A stretch of 46,248 nt of DNA, taken from assembly GCA_964533185.1 (NCBI GenBank), contig CAZHLD010000018.1, positions 1 to 46,248 on the forward strand, in the 5' to 3' direction. Source of the stretch: CAZHLD01 sp964533185. GTDB lineage: Bacteria > Acidobacteriota > Terriglobia > Acidiferrales > UBA7541. The notes below the pieces were generated by a model. It did not search any database. It saw only the letters and a program-made list of their open reading frames with translations, and was not told where the DNA came from. The position numbers and the translations under genes are program-made. Below, in pieces: positions 27,651 through 35,949 of this stretch; position 1 is the stretch's first letter, and each line of letters starts with the position of its first letter.

Positions 27651-27857
27651 GGTGTGCTCCTTTGCTCGGCTTTGCACCGCAACCAAGGGCACACTCGATG
27701 CCNNNNNNNNNNNNNNNNNNNNNNNNNNNNNNNNNNNNNNNNNNNNNNNNNNNNNNNNNNNNNNNNNNNNNNNNNNNNNNNNNNNNNNNNNNNNNNNNNN
27801 NNCATGGTGTGCTCCTTTGCTCGGCTTTGCACCGCAACCAAGGGCACACTCGATGCC
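27648..27857. other. false scaffold gap in the promoter region of the Ldt gene
   Basis: The 55 nt before the N run (27648-27702) and after it (27803-27857) are identical, starting CATGGTGTGCTCC and ending ACACTCGATGCC. The N run is exactly 100 (27703-27802). As at 20992-21201, one copy plus the Ns should be collapsed. After that, the real divergent spacer between the Ldt start (27650) and the TerC-like start (28028) is about 222 nt. A lone TATACT (27963-27968) precedes the TerC-like gene without a clear -35, and nothing else was recognised. Confidence 0.93.
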
Positions 27858-28027
27858 ATGACTCACCTTGCTGAAAACAGGTTGGTTATAGGAATTTAGC
27901 GAGCAGATCTGCGTGGGGGGCGCAACACGATGTGGCGCGGCGAACGCGCAAGGAGATTTCGTTATACTGGTGAGCTTAACAATGCCCGGCTGCGGATCAA
28001 GCCTCGCTCTTGAGCGGAGAAGACCAG

Positions 28028-29005
28028 ATGCCTTCGGAGTGGATGGCGTGGATGTGGTTCAACCTGTTTGTGCTGGCGATGCTGGCGCTGGACCTGGGCG
28101 TCTTCCATCGCAAATCGCACGAAGTAAAGATGAAAGAGGCGCTCGTCTGGAGCGTGGTCTGGATTCTTCTGGCCTTGGCCTACAACCTGGGCATCTACAT
28201 CGGCTGGTTTGGCGATTTCCCCGCCGCCGAGCGGTCGCAGCGGGCCATGGAGTTCCTGACCGGCTACCTGATTGAGAAATCGCTCAGCGTGGACAATATC
28301 TTTGTCTTCCTGCTAATTTTCTCCTACTTCCGCGTTCCGGCGTCCTACCAGCACCGCGTGCTCTTTTGGGGCATCCTGGGGGCGCTGGCGATGCGCGCCG
28401 CCTTCATTGCCGCAGGCATTACGCTGATTGAGAAGTTTCACTGGATGATCTACGTCTTCGGCGGCTTCCTGATCCTGACGGGCATCAAGATGGCCCTGCA
28501 GAAGGACAAGGAAATCCATCCAGAACGCAATCCTGTCCTGCGGCTCTTCCGGCGCACCGTCCCGGTGACGGAAAACTTCGAAGGCGACCGCTTCTGGGTG
28601 CGGCGGGCAGGAAAGCTGTTCGCAACACCGCTCATGGTTGTACTGCTGTTCATCGAGATGACCGACGTGATCTTTGCCGTGGACTCGATCCCGGCCATCC
28701 TGGCCATCACGCAGAATGCCTTCCTCGTGTACACGTCGAACGTCTTTGCCATCCTCGGGCTGCGGGCGCTGTATTTCGCGCTGGCCGGGATCATGCAGCT
28801 CTTCCACCATCTGCACTACGGGCTCTCGGCGATCCTGGTGTTTGTCGGAATCAAGATGGTGGTCGTGGATCTCTTCGGCAAGATCCCGACAGGGGTTTCG
28901 CTGGGCGTGATTGCGGTCATCCTGGCGCTTTCCGTGATTGCCTCGCTCCTCTGGCCGAAAAAAGCCGTCTCGCCGCCTGCGCCGCCGGAGCCCGCGCCAC
29001 GCTGA
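28028..29005 (+). CDS. TerC-family integral membrane protein
   Basis: The predicted protein has 325 residues. The ATG at 28028 follows GGAGAAG at good spacing; an upstream TTG is weaker. About eight helices carry the family signature EKSLSVDNIFVFLLIFSYF and, later, FIEMTDVIFAVDSIPAILA, with paired acidic residues thought to bind a metal ion. TerC/Alx proteins are implicated in manganese export or metal homeostasis and in metalation of exported proteins. The short 5' region does not match the yybP-ykoY manganese riboswitch that controls many relatives. It starts a plus-strand pair with the site-2 protease, about 80 nt downstream. Confidence 0.9.
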   Translation: MPSEWMAWMWFNLFVLAMLALDLGVFHRKSHEVKMKEALVWSVVWILLALAYNLGIYIGWFGDFPAAERSQRAMEFLTGYLIEKSLSVDNIFVFLLIFSYFRVPASYQHRVLFWGILGALAMRAAFIAAGITLIEKFHWMIYVFGGFLILTGIKMALQKDKEIHPERNPVLRLFRRTVPVTENFEGDRFWVRRAGKLFATPLMVVLLFIEMTDVIFAVDSIPAILAITQNAFLVYTSNVFAILGLRALYFALAGIMQLFHHLHYGLSAILVFVGIKMVVVDLFGKIPTGVSLGVIAVILALSVIASLLWPKKAVSPPAPPEPAPR

Positions 29006-29054
29006 AGCCTATCCGAGCGTAGCGCAAATCGCGGCGTCGCGCAGTGGACTCCGC

Positions 29055-29060
29055 TATAAT
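29055..29060 (+). promoter_or_regulatory. isolated consensus -10 before the site-2 protease gene
   Basis: TATAAT lies 24 nt before the ATG at 29085. No acceptable -35 hexamer or extended -10 is seen, so the promoter call is weak. Confidence 0.3.
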
Positions 29061-29084
29061 CACGATGAGAGGAAAGACGAGCGC

Positions 29085-30209
29085 ATGCCCACCTCCGGGA
29101 TCAGGATCGGCCGCATCCTCGGCATCCCCATTTACCTGCATTCGAGCTGGTTCATCATCTTTGCACTGATCACCTATTCGCTGGCCACGCAGTTTGCCAA
29201 CGAGCATGAGCAGTGGAGCCAGACGCAGCACTGGGCCGTGGGCATCCTGACCAGCCTGCTCTTTTTCGGTTCAGTGCTCTTCCACGAGTTGGCGCACAGC
29301 GTGGTGGCGCTGCGTTATAAGATCCCGGTGGTCTCAATCACGCTGTTCGTTTTCGGCGGGGTGGCGCGGATCGGGCGCGAGGCCGCCAGCGCCAGGCAGG
29401 AGTTCAACATCGCCGTGGCCGGGCCCGCTTCGAGCTATTTGTTGGCCGGGGGCTTCTGGCTGCTAACGCACATCTTCCCGTCGAGCGAAATGGTCGGGGC
29501 GCTGGCCGGCTGGCTCTCGTGGATCAACTTCATGCTGGCCACGTTCAACCTTGTGCCGGGCTTTCCGCTCGACGGCGGGCGCATTTTCCGCGCCATCGTC
29601 TGGGGAGCGACCGGCGACTTCGCCCGGGCCACACGGATCGCCGCAGGCGCCGGCAAGCTGATCGCCTACGGGATGATCATCTACGGCGGATGGCGCGCGT
29701 TGAACGGGAACCTGGTCGGCGGTCTGTGGCTGGCGTTTATCGGTTGGTTCCTGCTGACCGCCGCTCAGGAGAGCGTGGCTCAGGTGGAGATGCGCGGCGC
29801 GCTGGCGGGCCTCCGCGCGGACGATATCATGCTGAGCGAGCTGCCCACCGTGGAGCGCAGCATCACGCTCGAAGATTACATGCAGGAGCTGCTGCATACC
29901 GGCCGGCGGTGCCACCTGGTGGTGGCCGATGGGCAGTTGATGGGGCTAATGTCCATTCACGCGCTGAACAGCGTTCCAAGGGAGGAATGGGCAACGACGT
30001 CGGTGCAGGCGGCCATGGTGCCACGCGACAAAGTGATTTGGAGCCGGCCCGATGAGCCAGCGCTGGCGCTGCTGGAACGCATGATGAACCAGGACGTTAA
30101 CCAGATGCCAGTGGTCGAAGACGGGCGCGTGGTGGGTCTGGTGACGCGCGATTCCTTGCTGCGCATGATCCAGACGCGCACCGAACTCGGCCAGCTCGCG
30201 AAGCACTAG
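29085..30209 (+). CDS. site-2 protease family metalloprotease (M50) with two CBS domains
   Basis: The predicted protein has 374 residues; the ATG at 29085 is preferred over an upstream extension with poor composition. About six helices include the zinc motif HELAH (67-71) and the third-ligand motif NLVPGFPLDGGR (155-166, D163). Tandem CBS domains follow (about 245-300 and 305-365; DDIMLSELPTV, VVEDGRVVGLVTRDSLL). Such proteases cut within the membrane and commonly act on anti-sigma factors or membrane proteins, while CBS domains often bind adenine nucleotides. No candidate substrate is adjacent. Confidence 0.9.
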   Translation: MPTSGIRIGRILGIPIYLHSSWFIIFALITYSLATQFANEHEQWSQTQHWAVGILTSLLFFGSVLFHELAHSVVALRYKIPVVSITLFVFGGVARIGREAASARQEFNIAVAGPASSYLLAGGFWLLTHIFPSSEMVGALAGWLSWINFMLATFNLVPGFPLDGGRIFRAIVWGATGDFARATRIAAGAGKLIAYGMIIYGGWRALNGNLVGGLWLAFIGWFLLTAAQESVAQVEMRGALAGLRADDIMLSELPTVERSITLEDYMQELLHTGRRCHLVVADGQLMGLMSIHALNSVPREEWATTSVQAAMVPRDKVIWSRPDEPALALLERMMNQDVNQMPVVEDGRVVGLVTRDSLLRMIQTRTELGQLAKH

Positions 30210-30257
30210 GTTTTTCTTTCCTTCGGCTCACGCGCAAAGATTCCCCCCCTCCTGCCT

Positions 30258-30285
30258 GTAGGGGCGCAGCATGCTGCACTCCTAC
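30258..30285. repeat. 28-bp imperfect palindrome, copy 1
   Basis: The element begins GTAGGGGCGCAGCA and ends TGCTGCACTCCTAC, so its two halves are nearly complementary. A copy differing at two positions lies at 38476-38503. Both sit in gaps between convergent genes and could act as bidirectional terminators. The palindrome belongs to a dispersed class I associate with Acidobacteriota. Confidence 0.7.
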
Positions 30286-30316
30286 GGCTGCCTGCCTGAA
30301 ACGCGGAAAGCAATTC

Positions 30317-30390
30317 CTAGAGCCTGTTGCATAACCGCTCTAAGTCATTGATTCCAAAGGATCGAAATCGAGTTATGCAACAGCTTCTAG
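30317..30390. mobile_element. MITE-like element with 19-bp terminal inverted repeats
   Basis: The ends, CTAGAGCCTGTTGCATAAC (30317-30335) and the complement of CTAGAAGCTGTTGCATAAC (30372-30390), match at 17 of 19 positions and enclose 36 nt with no coding capacity. The outer CTAG fits the YTAR target duplicated by IS5. The element ends 4 nt before the stop of the pentaheme cytochrome gene, so it may affect its 3' end. No transposase for it is present. Confidence 0.6.
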
Positions 30391-30394
30391 CGAT

Positions 30395-31765
30395 TTAGCG
30401 CAGGAGCGAGCCGACTTTGCGCATCCCGGCGGCGAAGCGCGTGGGGTTATAGTTCGAGGGATTTTCGAGCTGCTGGAAGAGCGCGTTGATGGCGGCGCGG
30501 ACTTCCTCGGCGTTGGCCGGCTTGGCGTTGCGGCTGTAGGCGATGTAGAGCGAATCGAGCGCCATGGTGGCCTGCTCCGCAGCGCGCTCGCCCTGGCCCG
30601 AGATAACGTCCGCCTGCGCGCAGATGCGCTGGAGCAGCCGCAGCGTTGAGGCGGCATCGTAGGTCTGGGCGTTCAACCGCGCGGCCAGCGGCGCGACAAT
30701 GCCCGACGCGTTGCCGGCCAGCATGACGATGGCCTCGCGCTCCGGGTTGAGCCGGCTCATCGTCTCCCACAACTTGGTCATTTCCGCATCGAGCTTCCCG
30801 GCTGATTCTCCATCCATCTGGCGCACGAGCTCGCGAAACACGGCATAACGCGAGGCGTTCCACGGCGGATTCCCCGGACGCCGGCCCGAGTAGCCGCGCT
30901 CCTGCCGCCAGCTATCTTCGGCGCGGGTCAGGTTGTGATGGCAGGCGAAGCACTGCAGCTCGGCGTACTCCGGCCAGACCTTGCCACGGGCGCGGTCAGC
31001 CAGGCGCTCGAGCGAGGCGCGGAGCTGTACGGCCTGTCCCGTGCCCCACTCACGAACGCCCAGCCAGGGATCTTTCTCAAGCGGCTGCTTCCAATGCCGC
31101 GGCATCACCGCCGAGAACGAATCGAGCTCGAAGTAGAGGTCCGGATGGCCCGCGGCGATCAATTCGTGGTCCACGAATTGTTCGGGTGTGCCGAGGTGGC
31201 AGGTGAGGCATTTTTCGCTGCGGCGAACAACATCGTCGGTGTCATACATCCCGGAGCGGGCCTTTTCCACGCCAGACAAGCTCTGCCATTCTTTCGTTGT
31301 ATGCCGGCCGAGCCACTGCGAGGATGGGCCGTGACAGCTTTCGCAACTGACGCCTTCGCTCAGGTCAAACGTGCGCGCGCGCTCGGCGGCCGGCACATCG
31401 AGCGCGTGGCAGGCCAGGCACTTCGGCGCCTTGTGCGGGTCGCCGAGACCGAGAATGCGCGCCATGCGCACCCCGACCGGGCCGGCAAGGACGCTGTAGG
31501 CTTTCGAGTGTTTGTCCCTCACAACCCAGATGCTGTATTCGTTCTGCAGGACGCGCGTTTCGTCGCGGGGTTTGACGCTGCCATGGCAACTGGTGGAAGC
31601 GCACGAGCCCGGGCCGGTGTATTGAGAACTCGCCGATTCCTGCACAGCAGAGGATACAGGTGCAGCCGGGGCGCCACCCAGCTGCCAGGCGCCCAGCGCC
31701 AGGAGCGCAAGCAGAATAGCTGAGGTGAGAAGAAACGGAGGCTTTCCCTCAGACCATATGTTCAT
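30395..31765 (-). CDS. pentaheme cytochrome c, exported (c554-like)
   Basis: The predicted protein has 456 residues; GGAG precedes the ATG at 31765. An N-terminal hydrophobic segment (about 11-30) is a signal peptide or anchor. Five heme-binding motifs are visible: CASTSCH (55-61, CX4CH), CLACH (116-120), CESCH (141-145), CLTCH (186-190) and CFACH (272-276). The context resembles the cytochrome c554 family (SKAYSVLAGP, AAGHPDLYFELDSFS). A helical C-terminal part (about 300-456) has no heme. A strong candidate promoter lies upstream, divergent from the NuoEF-like gene. The protein probably carries electrons in the periplasm for the adjacent redox cluster; donor and acceptor are unknown. Confidence 0.85.
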   Translation of the reverse strand: MNIWSEGKPPFLLTSAILLALLALGAWQLGGAPAAPVSSAVQESASSQYTGPGSCASTSCHGSVKPRDETRVLQNEYSIWVVRDKHSKAYSVLAGPVGVRMARILGLGDPHKAPKCLACHALDVPAAERARTFDLSEGVSCESCHGPSSQWLGRHTTKEWQSLSGVEKARSGMYDTDDVVRRSEKCLTCHLGTPEQFVDHELIAAGHPDLYFELDSFSAVMPRHWKQPLEKDPWLGVREWGTGQAVQLRASLERLADRARGKVWPEYAELQCFACHHNLTRAEDSWRQERGYSGRRPGNPPWNASRYAVFRELVRQMDGESAGKLDAEMTKLWETMSRLNPEREAIVMLAGNASGIVAPLAARLNAQTYDAASTLRLLQRICAQADVISGQGERAAEQATMALDSLYIAYSRNAKPANAEEVRAAINALFQQLENPSNYNPTRFAAGMRKVGSLLR

Positions 31766-31827
31766 CCGCGCTCCGGGGAGGAAGCATTTGTGCAGCCCAC
31801 GCCGACAAATTTACGCGCACCCGTGTG

Positions 31828-31856
31828 CTTATACCGCCCACACCAGGGGAAGTCAA
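31828..31856 (-). promoter_or_regulatory. strong candidate sigma-70 promoter of the pentaheme cytochrome gene
   Basis: On the minus strand, TTGACT (31851-31856) and TATAAG (31828-31833) are separated by exactly 17 nt. Transcription would begin near 31821, leaving a 55-nt leader with GGAG near the ATG. On the plus strand of the same 280-nt gap, only a weak TTGTGT-N15-TACAAT (31868-31894) is available for the NuoEF-like gene. Confidence 0.65.
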
Positions 31857-32045
31857 CGCAGTCGCCGTTGTGTTTTTCGGAGCGAGTGTACAATTCACAG
31901 CCGGGCAAACTGGACAGGCCGAGGACGGTCTGTTATATGAGGTTGCGTCCCCTCCGCCCCTGGCAACCGAGCGGCGTTCGGGAAAAGTTTCCGCGGGTCC
32001 GGCAAGGAACATCTTGGAAACGTTCCCCCCGATGCGCACGATGAT

Positions 32046-33806
32046 GTGCACGTTGACGAGCCGCCGGCGCAGCACTTCCTTGCTCGCCACGTCCAGACCG
32101 TGCACCCCGCGCCGGGGCGTGCGGCCGTGATCTTCGAAGAGCTGAAGGCGATTCAGCGCCAGCACGGCTACCTTCCCGCCGAGCAGCTCGAATCCCTCTC
32201 CAAGAAAATTGACGTGCCACTGTATCGCCTGCACGGCGTGGCGAGCTTTTACCCGCATTTTCACCTGACGCCGCCCGCGCGCGCCGAAGTGCGCGTCTGC
32301 GCCGACATGTCCTGCCACCTGCGTGGGGCGTGCGAGTTGAAGGCCGGCCTCGAGCGGCGCTTTGCCGGCGCCAGTGCAAAAGACGTGACCATCCGCGACG
32401 TCTCCTGCCTGGGACAGTGCGACGGCGCCCCGGCCGCCTCCATTAACGACCAGATCTACCGCAATGTGAGCGACTCGGAGGCCGAGGCGATGGTGCGCGG
32501 GCTGCTCGCCGGTCAGCCGCTGCCCGAGCCACGTCACGAACACGCTCGCGTCGAACTGGCCTCAGACCCTTACCGCGGTGGTGAGATATACGCCGTGGTG
32601 CGCCAACTGGTGCGCACGCGCGACTGGGACCGCGTCATGGCCGAGCTCAAGGCCAGCGGGCTGCGGGGCCTGGGCGGCGCGGGCGCATCAGCAGAGATGA
32701 AGTGGTCGGCCGCGCGGCGCGCGCCGGGGCCGGAGAAATACGTGGTCTGCAACGCGGACGAAAGCGAGCCGGGCACGATCAAAGACCGCTTCATCATGAC
32801 TCACCTGCCGCACCTGGTGATCGAAGGCATGATCATTGCCGGGCTGACCGTTGGCGCGCAGAAGGGCATCCTCTATATCCGCCACGAATACGCGGCGCAG
32901 GAGCACATCCTCCAAGAAGAGGTCCTCCGCTGCCGTCGTGAGGGCCTGCTGGGCCCGGGCATCCTCGGCACGAACCTGGCCTTCGATATCGAGGTGTTCG
33001 TCAGCCCGGGCGGCTACATTTGCGGCGAGGAGACGGCGCTGCTCGAAGCCATTGAGGGCAAGCGCGCCGAGCCGCGCAACAAGCCTCCCTTCCCCGCCGA
33101 AGTGGGCCTGTGGGGCAAGCCAACCGTGCTCAACAACGTGGAGACGTTTATCAATGTTCCACATATCCTGGCGCGCGGGCTGGACGGGTACCGCGCGCAG
33201 GGGCAGGGCGGCGCGGCAGGGCTGAAGTTCATCGGCGTCAGCGGCGACGTGGTGCGGCCCGGCGTGTACGAAGTGGCCATGGGCACTCCTGCATCAGAAC
33301 TGATTTTCAAGCACGCAGGCGGTCTGCAGCCGGGCAAGAAGCTCAAGGCGTTTGCGCCCTCGGGGCCTTCATCTGGCTATCTGCCGGCAGCGATGGCTGA
33401 CGTGCGCCTGGACTTCGACTCACTAAAGGCGGCCGGCTCGATGCTGGGCTCGGGGGCGCTGGTGGTCTGCGCTGAGGACACCTGCATGTTGGACATGGCG
33501 CTCAATGCCGTGCGCTTTTTCCGCAACGAGTCCTGCGGCAAATGCGTGCCGTGCCGCGTGGGCTCGCAAAAAATGGTGGACATCCTCACCGGCTGGACGC
33601 AGGGCCGCGGCACGCAGGCCGACTTCGCGCTGGTGGACGAGCTTTCCGAGGTGCTGCGGATGACCTCGATCTGCGGACTGGGACAGGTGGTGCCCGCGCC
33701 GATTGCTTCCGTGCTGAAGCATTTCCGCGAAGAAGTCGAAGCGCACTTCCTGCGCCGCGAGTGCGCGACGGGCGTCTGCCCGGTGGGCGGAGGGAGACCG
33801 ACATGA
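32046..33806 (+). CDS. NuoE-NuoF fusion: NADH/FMN/Fe-S oxidoreductase subunit
   Basis: The predicted protein has 586 residues. The start is a GTG at 32046 with a poor Shine-Dalgarno, so the true start could be slightly different. The NuoE-like part (about 20-150) has four cysteines, CADMSC (85-90) and CLGQC (121-125), for a [2Fe-2S] cluster. The NuoF-like part carries the flavin and NADH motifs GLRGLGGAGASAEMKW (205-220), CNADESEPGTIKDR and GGYICGEETALLEAIEGKR. ESCGKCVPCRVGS (C497, C500, C503) plus C543 bind a [4Fe-4S] cluster. It should oxidise NAD(P)H or the reverse. It overlaps the next gene by 4 nt (ATGA). No membrane complex I genes are nearby, so this is a soluble NADH module of HydB or FdsB type. 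Confidence 0.9.
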   Translation: MHVDEPPAQHFLARHVQTVHPAPGRAAVIFEELKAIQRQHGYLPAEQLESLSKKIDVPLYRLHGVASFYPHFHLTPPARAEVRVCADMSCHLRGACELKAGLERRFAGASAKDVTIRDVSCLGQCDGAPAASINDQIYRNVSDSEAEAMVRGLLAGQPLPEPRHEHARVELASDPYRGGEIYAVVRQLVRTRDWDRVMAELKASGLRGLGGAGASAEMKWSAARRAPGPEKYVVCNADESEPGTIKDRFIMTHLPHLVIEGMIIAGLTVGAQKGILYIRHEYAAQEHILQEEVLRCRREGLLGPGILGTNLAFDIEVFVSPGGYICGEETALLEAIEGKRAEPRNKPPFPAEVGLWGKPTVLNNVETFINVPHILARGLDGYRAQGQGGAAGLKFIGVSGDVVRPGVYEVAMGTPASELIFKHAGGLQPGKKLKAFAPSGPSSGYLPAAMADVRLDFDSLKAAGSMLGSGALVVCAEDTCMLDMALNAVRFFRNESCGKCVPCRVGSQKMVDILTGWTQGRGTQADFALVDELSEVLRMTSICGLGQVVPAPIASVLKHFREEVEAHFLRRECATGVCPVGGGRPT

Positions 33807-35944
33807 GCGCGGGCCTGGTCGAACTCACCATCGACGGGAAAAAAGTCAGCATGCCCGCTGGCACCACCGTCTTCGACGCGGCGCGACTCCAGGGCATCAC
33901 CATCCCCACGCTATGCCACCAGCAGAATGAAACCCCGGTGGGCGTCTGCCGCGTGTGCGTGGTGGACGTGAAGGAGCGCGTCTACGCGCCCGCCTGCACG
34001 CGCCCGGTGCGCGCGGGGATGGAAGTCACCACCGATTCAGAAAAAGTGCGCGCGGCGCGGCGGACGCTGGTCGAGCTGTTGCTGTCCGACCACCCTGCGC
34101 CCTGCGCGCGGCAGCAAAACTCCGGCGACTGCGAGCTTGAAGCGCTAGCACGGGCCGAAGGCATCTCGCAGCCGCGCTTTGCCCGCAGCACAACGGGGCG
34201 CGCGAAAGACGACTCGTCGCTTTCAATTGCCGTAGACTTCGACGCCTGCATCCTGTGCGACCGCTGCATCCGCGGCTGCAACGAGATCCGCGGCAACCTG
34301 GTGCTGGGGCGCATGGGCAAGGGCACGCAGGTCGGCATCGCGTTCGACGACAACAAGCCGATGGGCGGCTCGACCTGCGTCTCCTGCGGCGAGTGCATGG
34401 TCTCCTGCCCGACCGGCGCGCTCACCAACAAACGCATTGTCGGCACGGCGCTTGGCACGGGCCAGCCGGTCGAAGCCGAGCGGTTGCTCGAGCTGCCCAT
34501 ATTCCAAAACGTCTCCGGCACATTCCTCGAGTTGAACAAAGGAGCGATCGTCGAGCGCAAATTCCGTCGCGGCGACGTGGTCTGCCGCGAGGGCGAGTAC
34601 GGCTCGACGGCGTTCTACATTCTCGAAGGCAAGGCGCAGGTCTCGATCGCCAGCCCCATCGCGCACGTCAAGACGCAGGGCGGAGCAACGGGCTGGCTCA
34701 GCAAGCTCACCAGCCAATTGGCCGGTCGCGGCGAGGACAAGCGCGAGGAAGAGGTCTTCCAGAAATACATCCCCATTGATGCGCCCGTGGACCTGGCCTA
34801 CGAAAACCCGGTGGCCGAGCTGGGGCCGGGCGATCTGTTCGGCGAGATGACCTGCCTGAGTTTCTACCCGCGCTCGGCGACGGTGCGCGCGCTCACTGAC
34901 TGCACCATGCTCGAGATGTTGCGCAACGTGCTCGACATCCTGCAGAAGAACAAAACCTTCAAAGCGCAGCTCGACCGCACTTATCGGCAACGCGCGCTGG
35001 CCAGCCACCTGCGCGGCGTGCCCATCTTTGCCAGCCTAACCGACGAGTTTATTGAGCAACTGCGCGACCGCGTCGAGCTCATTCGCTATTCGCCCGGGCA
35101 GGTGATTTGCCGACAGGGCGATCCGGCCGATAGCTTCTACCTGGTCCGCATCGGCTTCGTGAAAGTCTCGGAGACGTACTCCGGCGGCGAGCTGGTGCTG
35201 GCCTATCTCTCGCGCGGGAACTACTTCGGCGAGATCGGCCTGCTGGGCGGCGGCGTGCGCACGGCCACGTGCACGGCGCTCGACCACGTCGAGGTGGTAC
35301 GCATCAGCGCGGAGGACTTTGCCCGGATGATGGAGCAGTTTCCCGCCGTGCGGCAGAGCCTCGAGGCCGTGGCGCGCGAGCGGCGCGAGCAGAACCTCGA
35401 GAGGCATTCCATCGTGAGTTCGGTGCCGTTGCATCACTTCCTGGCTCAGGGGCTGATGGAGGCGCAGAGCCTGCTGATCCTGGACCTCGAGAAATGCACG
35501 CGCTGCGACGCCTGCGTGCGCGCCTGCGCCGATGCGCACGACGGCATCACGCGATTGGTGCGCGAAGGGCTGCGCTTCGACCAATACCTGGTGGCCACCT
35601 CGTGCCGCCAGTGCCGCGACCCGCTCTGCATGGTGGGCTGCCCGGTGGGCTCGATCCGCCGGCGCAACTCGCTCGAGGTGATCATCGAGGATTGGTGCAT
35701 CGGCTGCGGCCTCTGCGCGAAGAATTGCCCGTACGGGAACATCAACCTGCACCCGTTCGCCGTCGAGGTGGACGACCCCGTTGCGCCCGGGCGCAAGAAG
35801 GCCGTGGTGCAGAAAAAGGCCACCTCCTGCGACCTCTGCACCGAGCATGCAGAGCCGAGCTGCGTCTATGCCTGCCCGCACGATGCGGCGCACCGCGTCG
35901 AGCCGCAGAAGTTCTTCGCCGGCGTGCTGGGCGGGAAGAAGTAA
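33803..35944 (+). CDS. NuoG-like Fe-S / double cyclic-nucleotide-binding / DmsB-like ferredoxin fusion
   Basis: The predicted protein has 713 residues. Its ATG overlaps the upstream stop (ATGA). The N-terminus has a NuoG-type [2Fe-2S] domain (C38, C49, C52, C65) and a His-Cys cluster region in which the expected middle cysteine is Gln: H97, C101, Q104, C110. Two ferredoxin motifs follow, CILCDRCIRGC (149-159) and CVSCGECMVSC (192-202). Two CRP-like cyclic-nucleotide domains follow (about 235-385 and 400-515) with cassettes FGEMTCLSFYPRSATVRA and FGEIGLLGGGVRTATCTA. The C-terminal DmsB/HybA-like part has four more [4Fe-4S] motifs from C565, C601, C632 and C676. There is no molybdopterin or hydrogenase domain. 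It probably passes electrons from the NADH module, possibly gated by a bound nucleotide. Confidence 0.88.
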   Translation: MSAGLVELTIDGKKVSMPAGTTVFDAARLQGITIPTLCHQQNETPVGVCRVCVVDVKERVYAPACTRPVRAGMEVTTDSEKVRAARRTLVELLLSDHPAPCARQQNSGDCELEALARAEGISQPRFARSTTGRAKDDSSLSIAVDFDACILCDRCIRGCNEIRGNLVLGRMGKGTQVGIAFDDNKPMGGSTCVSCGECMVSCPTGALTNKRIVGTALGTGQPVEAERLLELPIFQNVSGTFLELNKGAIVERKFRRGDVVCREGEYGSTAFYILEGKAQVSIASPIAHVKTQGGATGWLSKLTSQLAGRGEDKREEEVFQKYIPIDAPVDLAYENPVAELGPGDLFGEMTCLSFYPRSATVRALTDCTMLEMLRNVLDILQKNKTFKAQLDRTYRQRALASHLRGVPIFASLTDEFIEQLRDRVELIRYSPGQVICRQGDPADSFYLVRIGFVKVSETYSGGELVLAYLSRGNYFGEIGLLGGGVRTATCTALDHVEVVRISAEDFARMMEQFPAVRQSLEAVARERREQNLERHSIVSSVPLHHFLAQGLMEAQSLLILDLEKCTRCDACVRACADAHDGITRLVREGLRFDQYLVATSCRQCRDPLCMVGCPVGSIRRRNSLEVIIEDWCIGCGLCAKNCPYGNINLHPFAVEVDDPVAPGRKKAVVQKKATSCDLCTEHAEPSCVYACPHDAAHRVEPQKFFAGVLGGKK

Positions 35945-35949
35945 ACGAA

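Noticed and set aside
27859..28027. yybP-ykoY manganese riboswitch before the TerC-like gene
   Set aside because: The conserved loop sequences of that riboswitch are not present.
33542..33802. N-terminal extension of the Fe-S/cNMP fusion
   Set aside because: It overlaps the NuoF cysteine region; the ATG at 33803 overlaps the stop and starts a proper NuoG-type domain.
32046..33806. Part of a complex I (nuo) operon
   Set aside because: Only NuoE/F-like and NuoG-like N-terminal parts occur; no membrane antiporter subunits or NuoB/C/D/I are present.
35269..35949. Long upstream extension of the membrane-anchor frame
   Set aside because: It is an out-of-frame shadow of the Fe-S fusion; the real ATG is at 35950.
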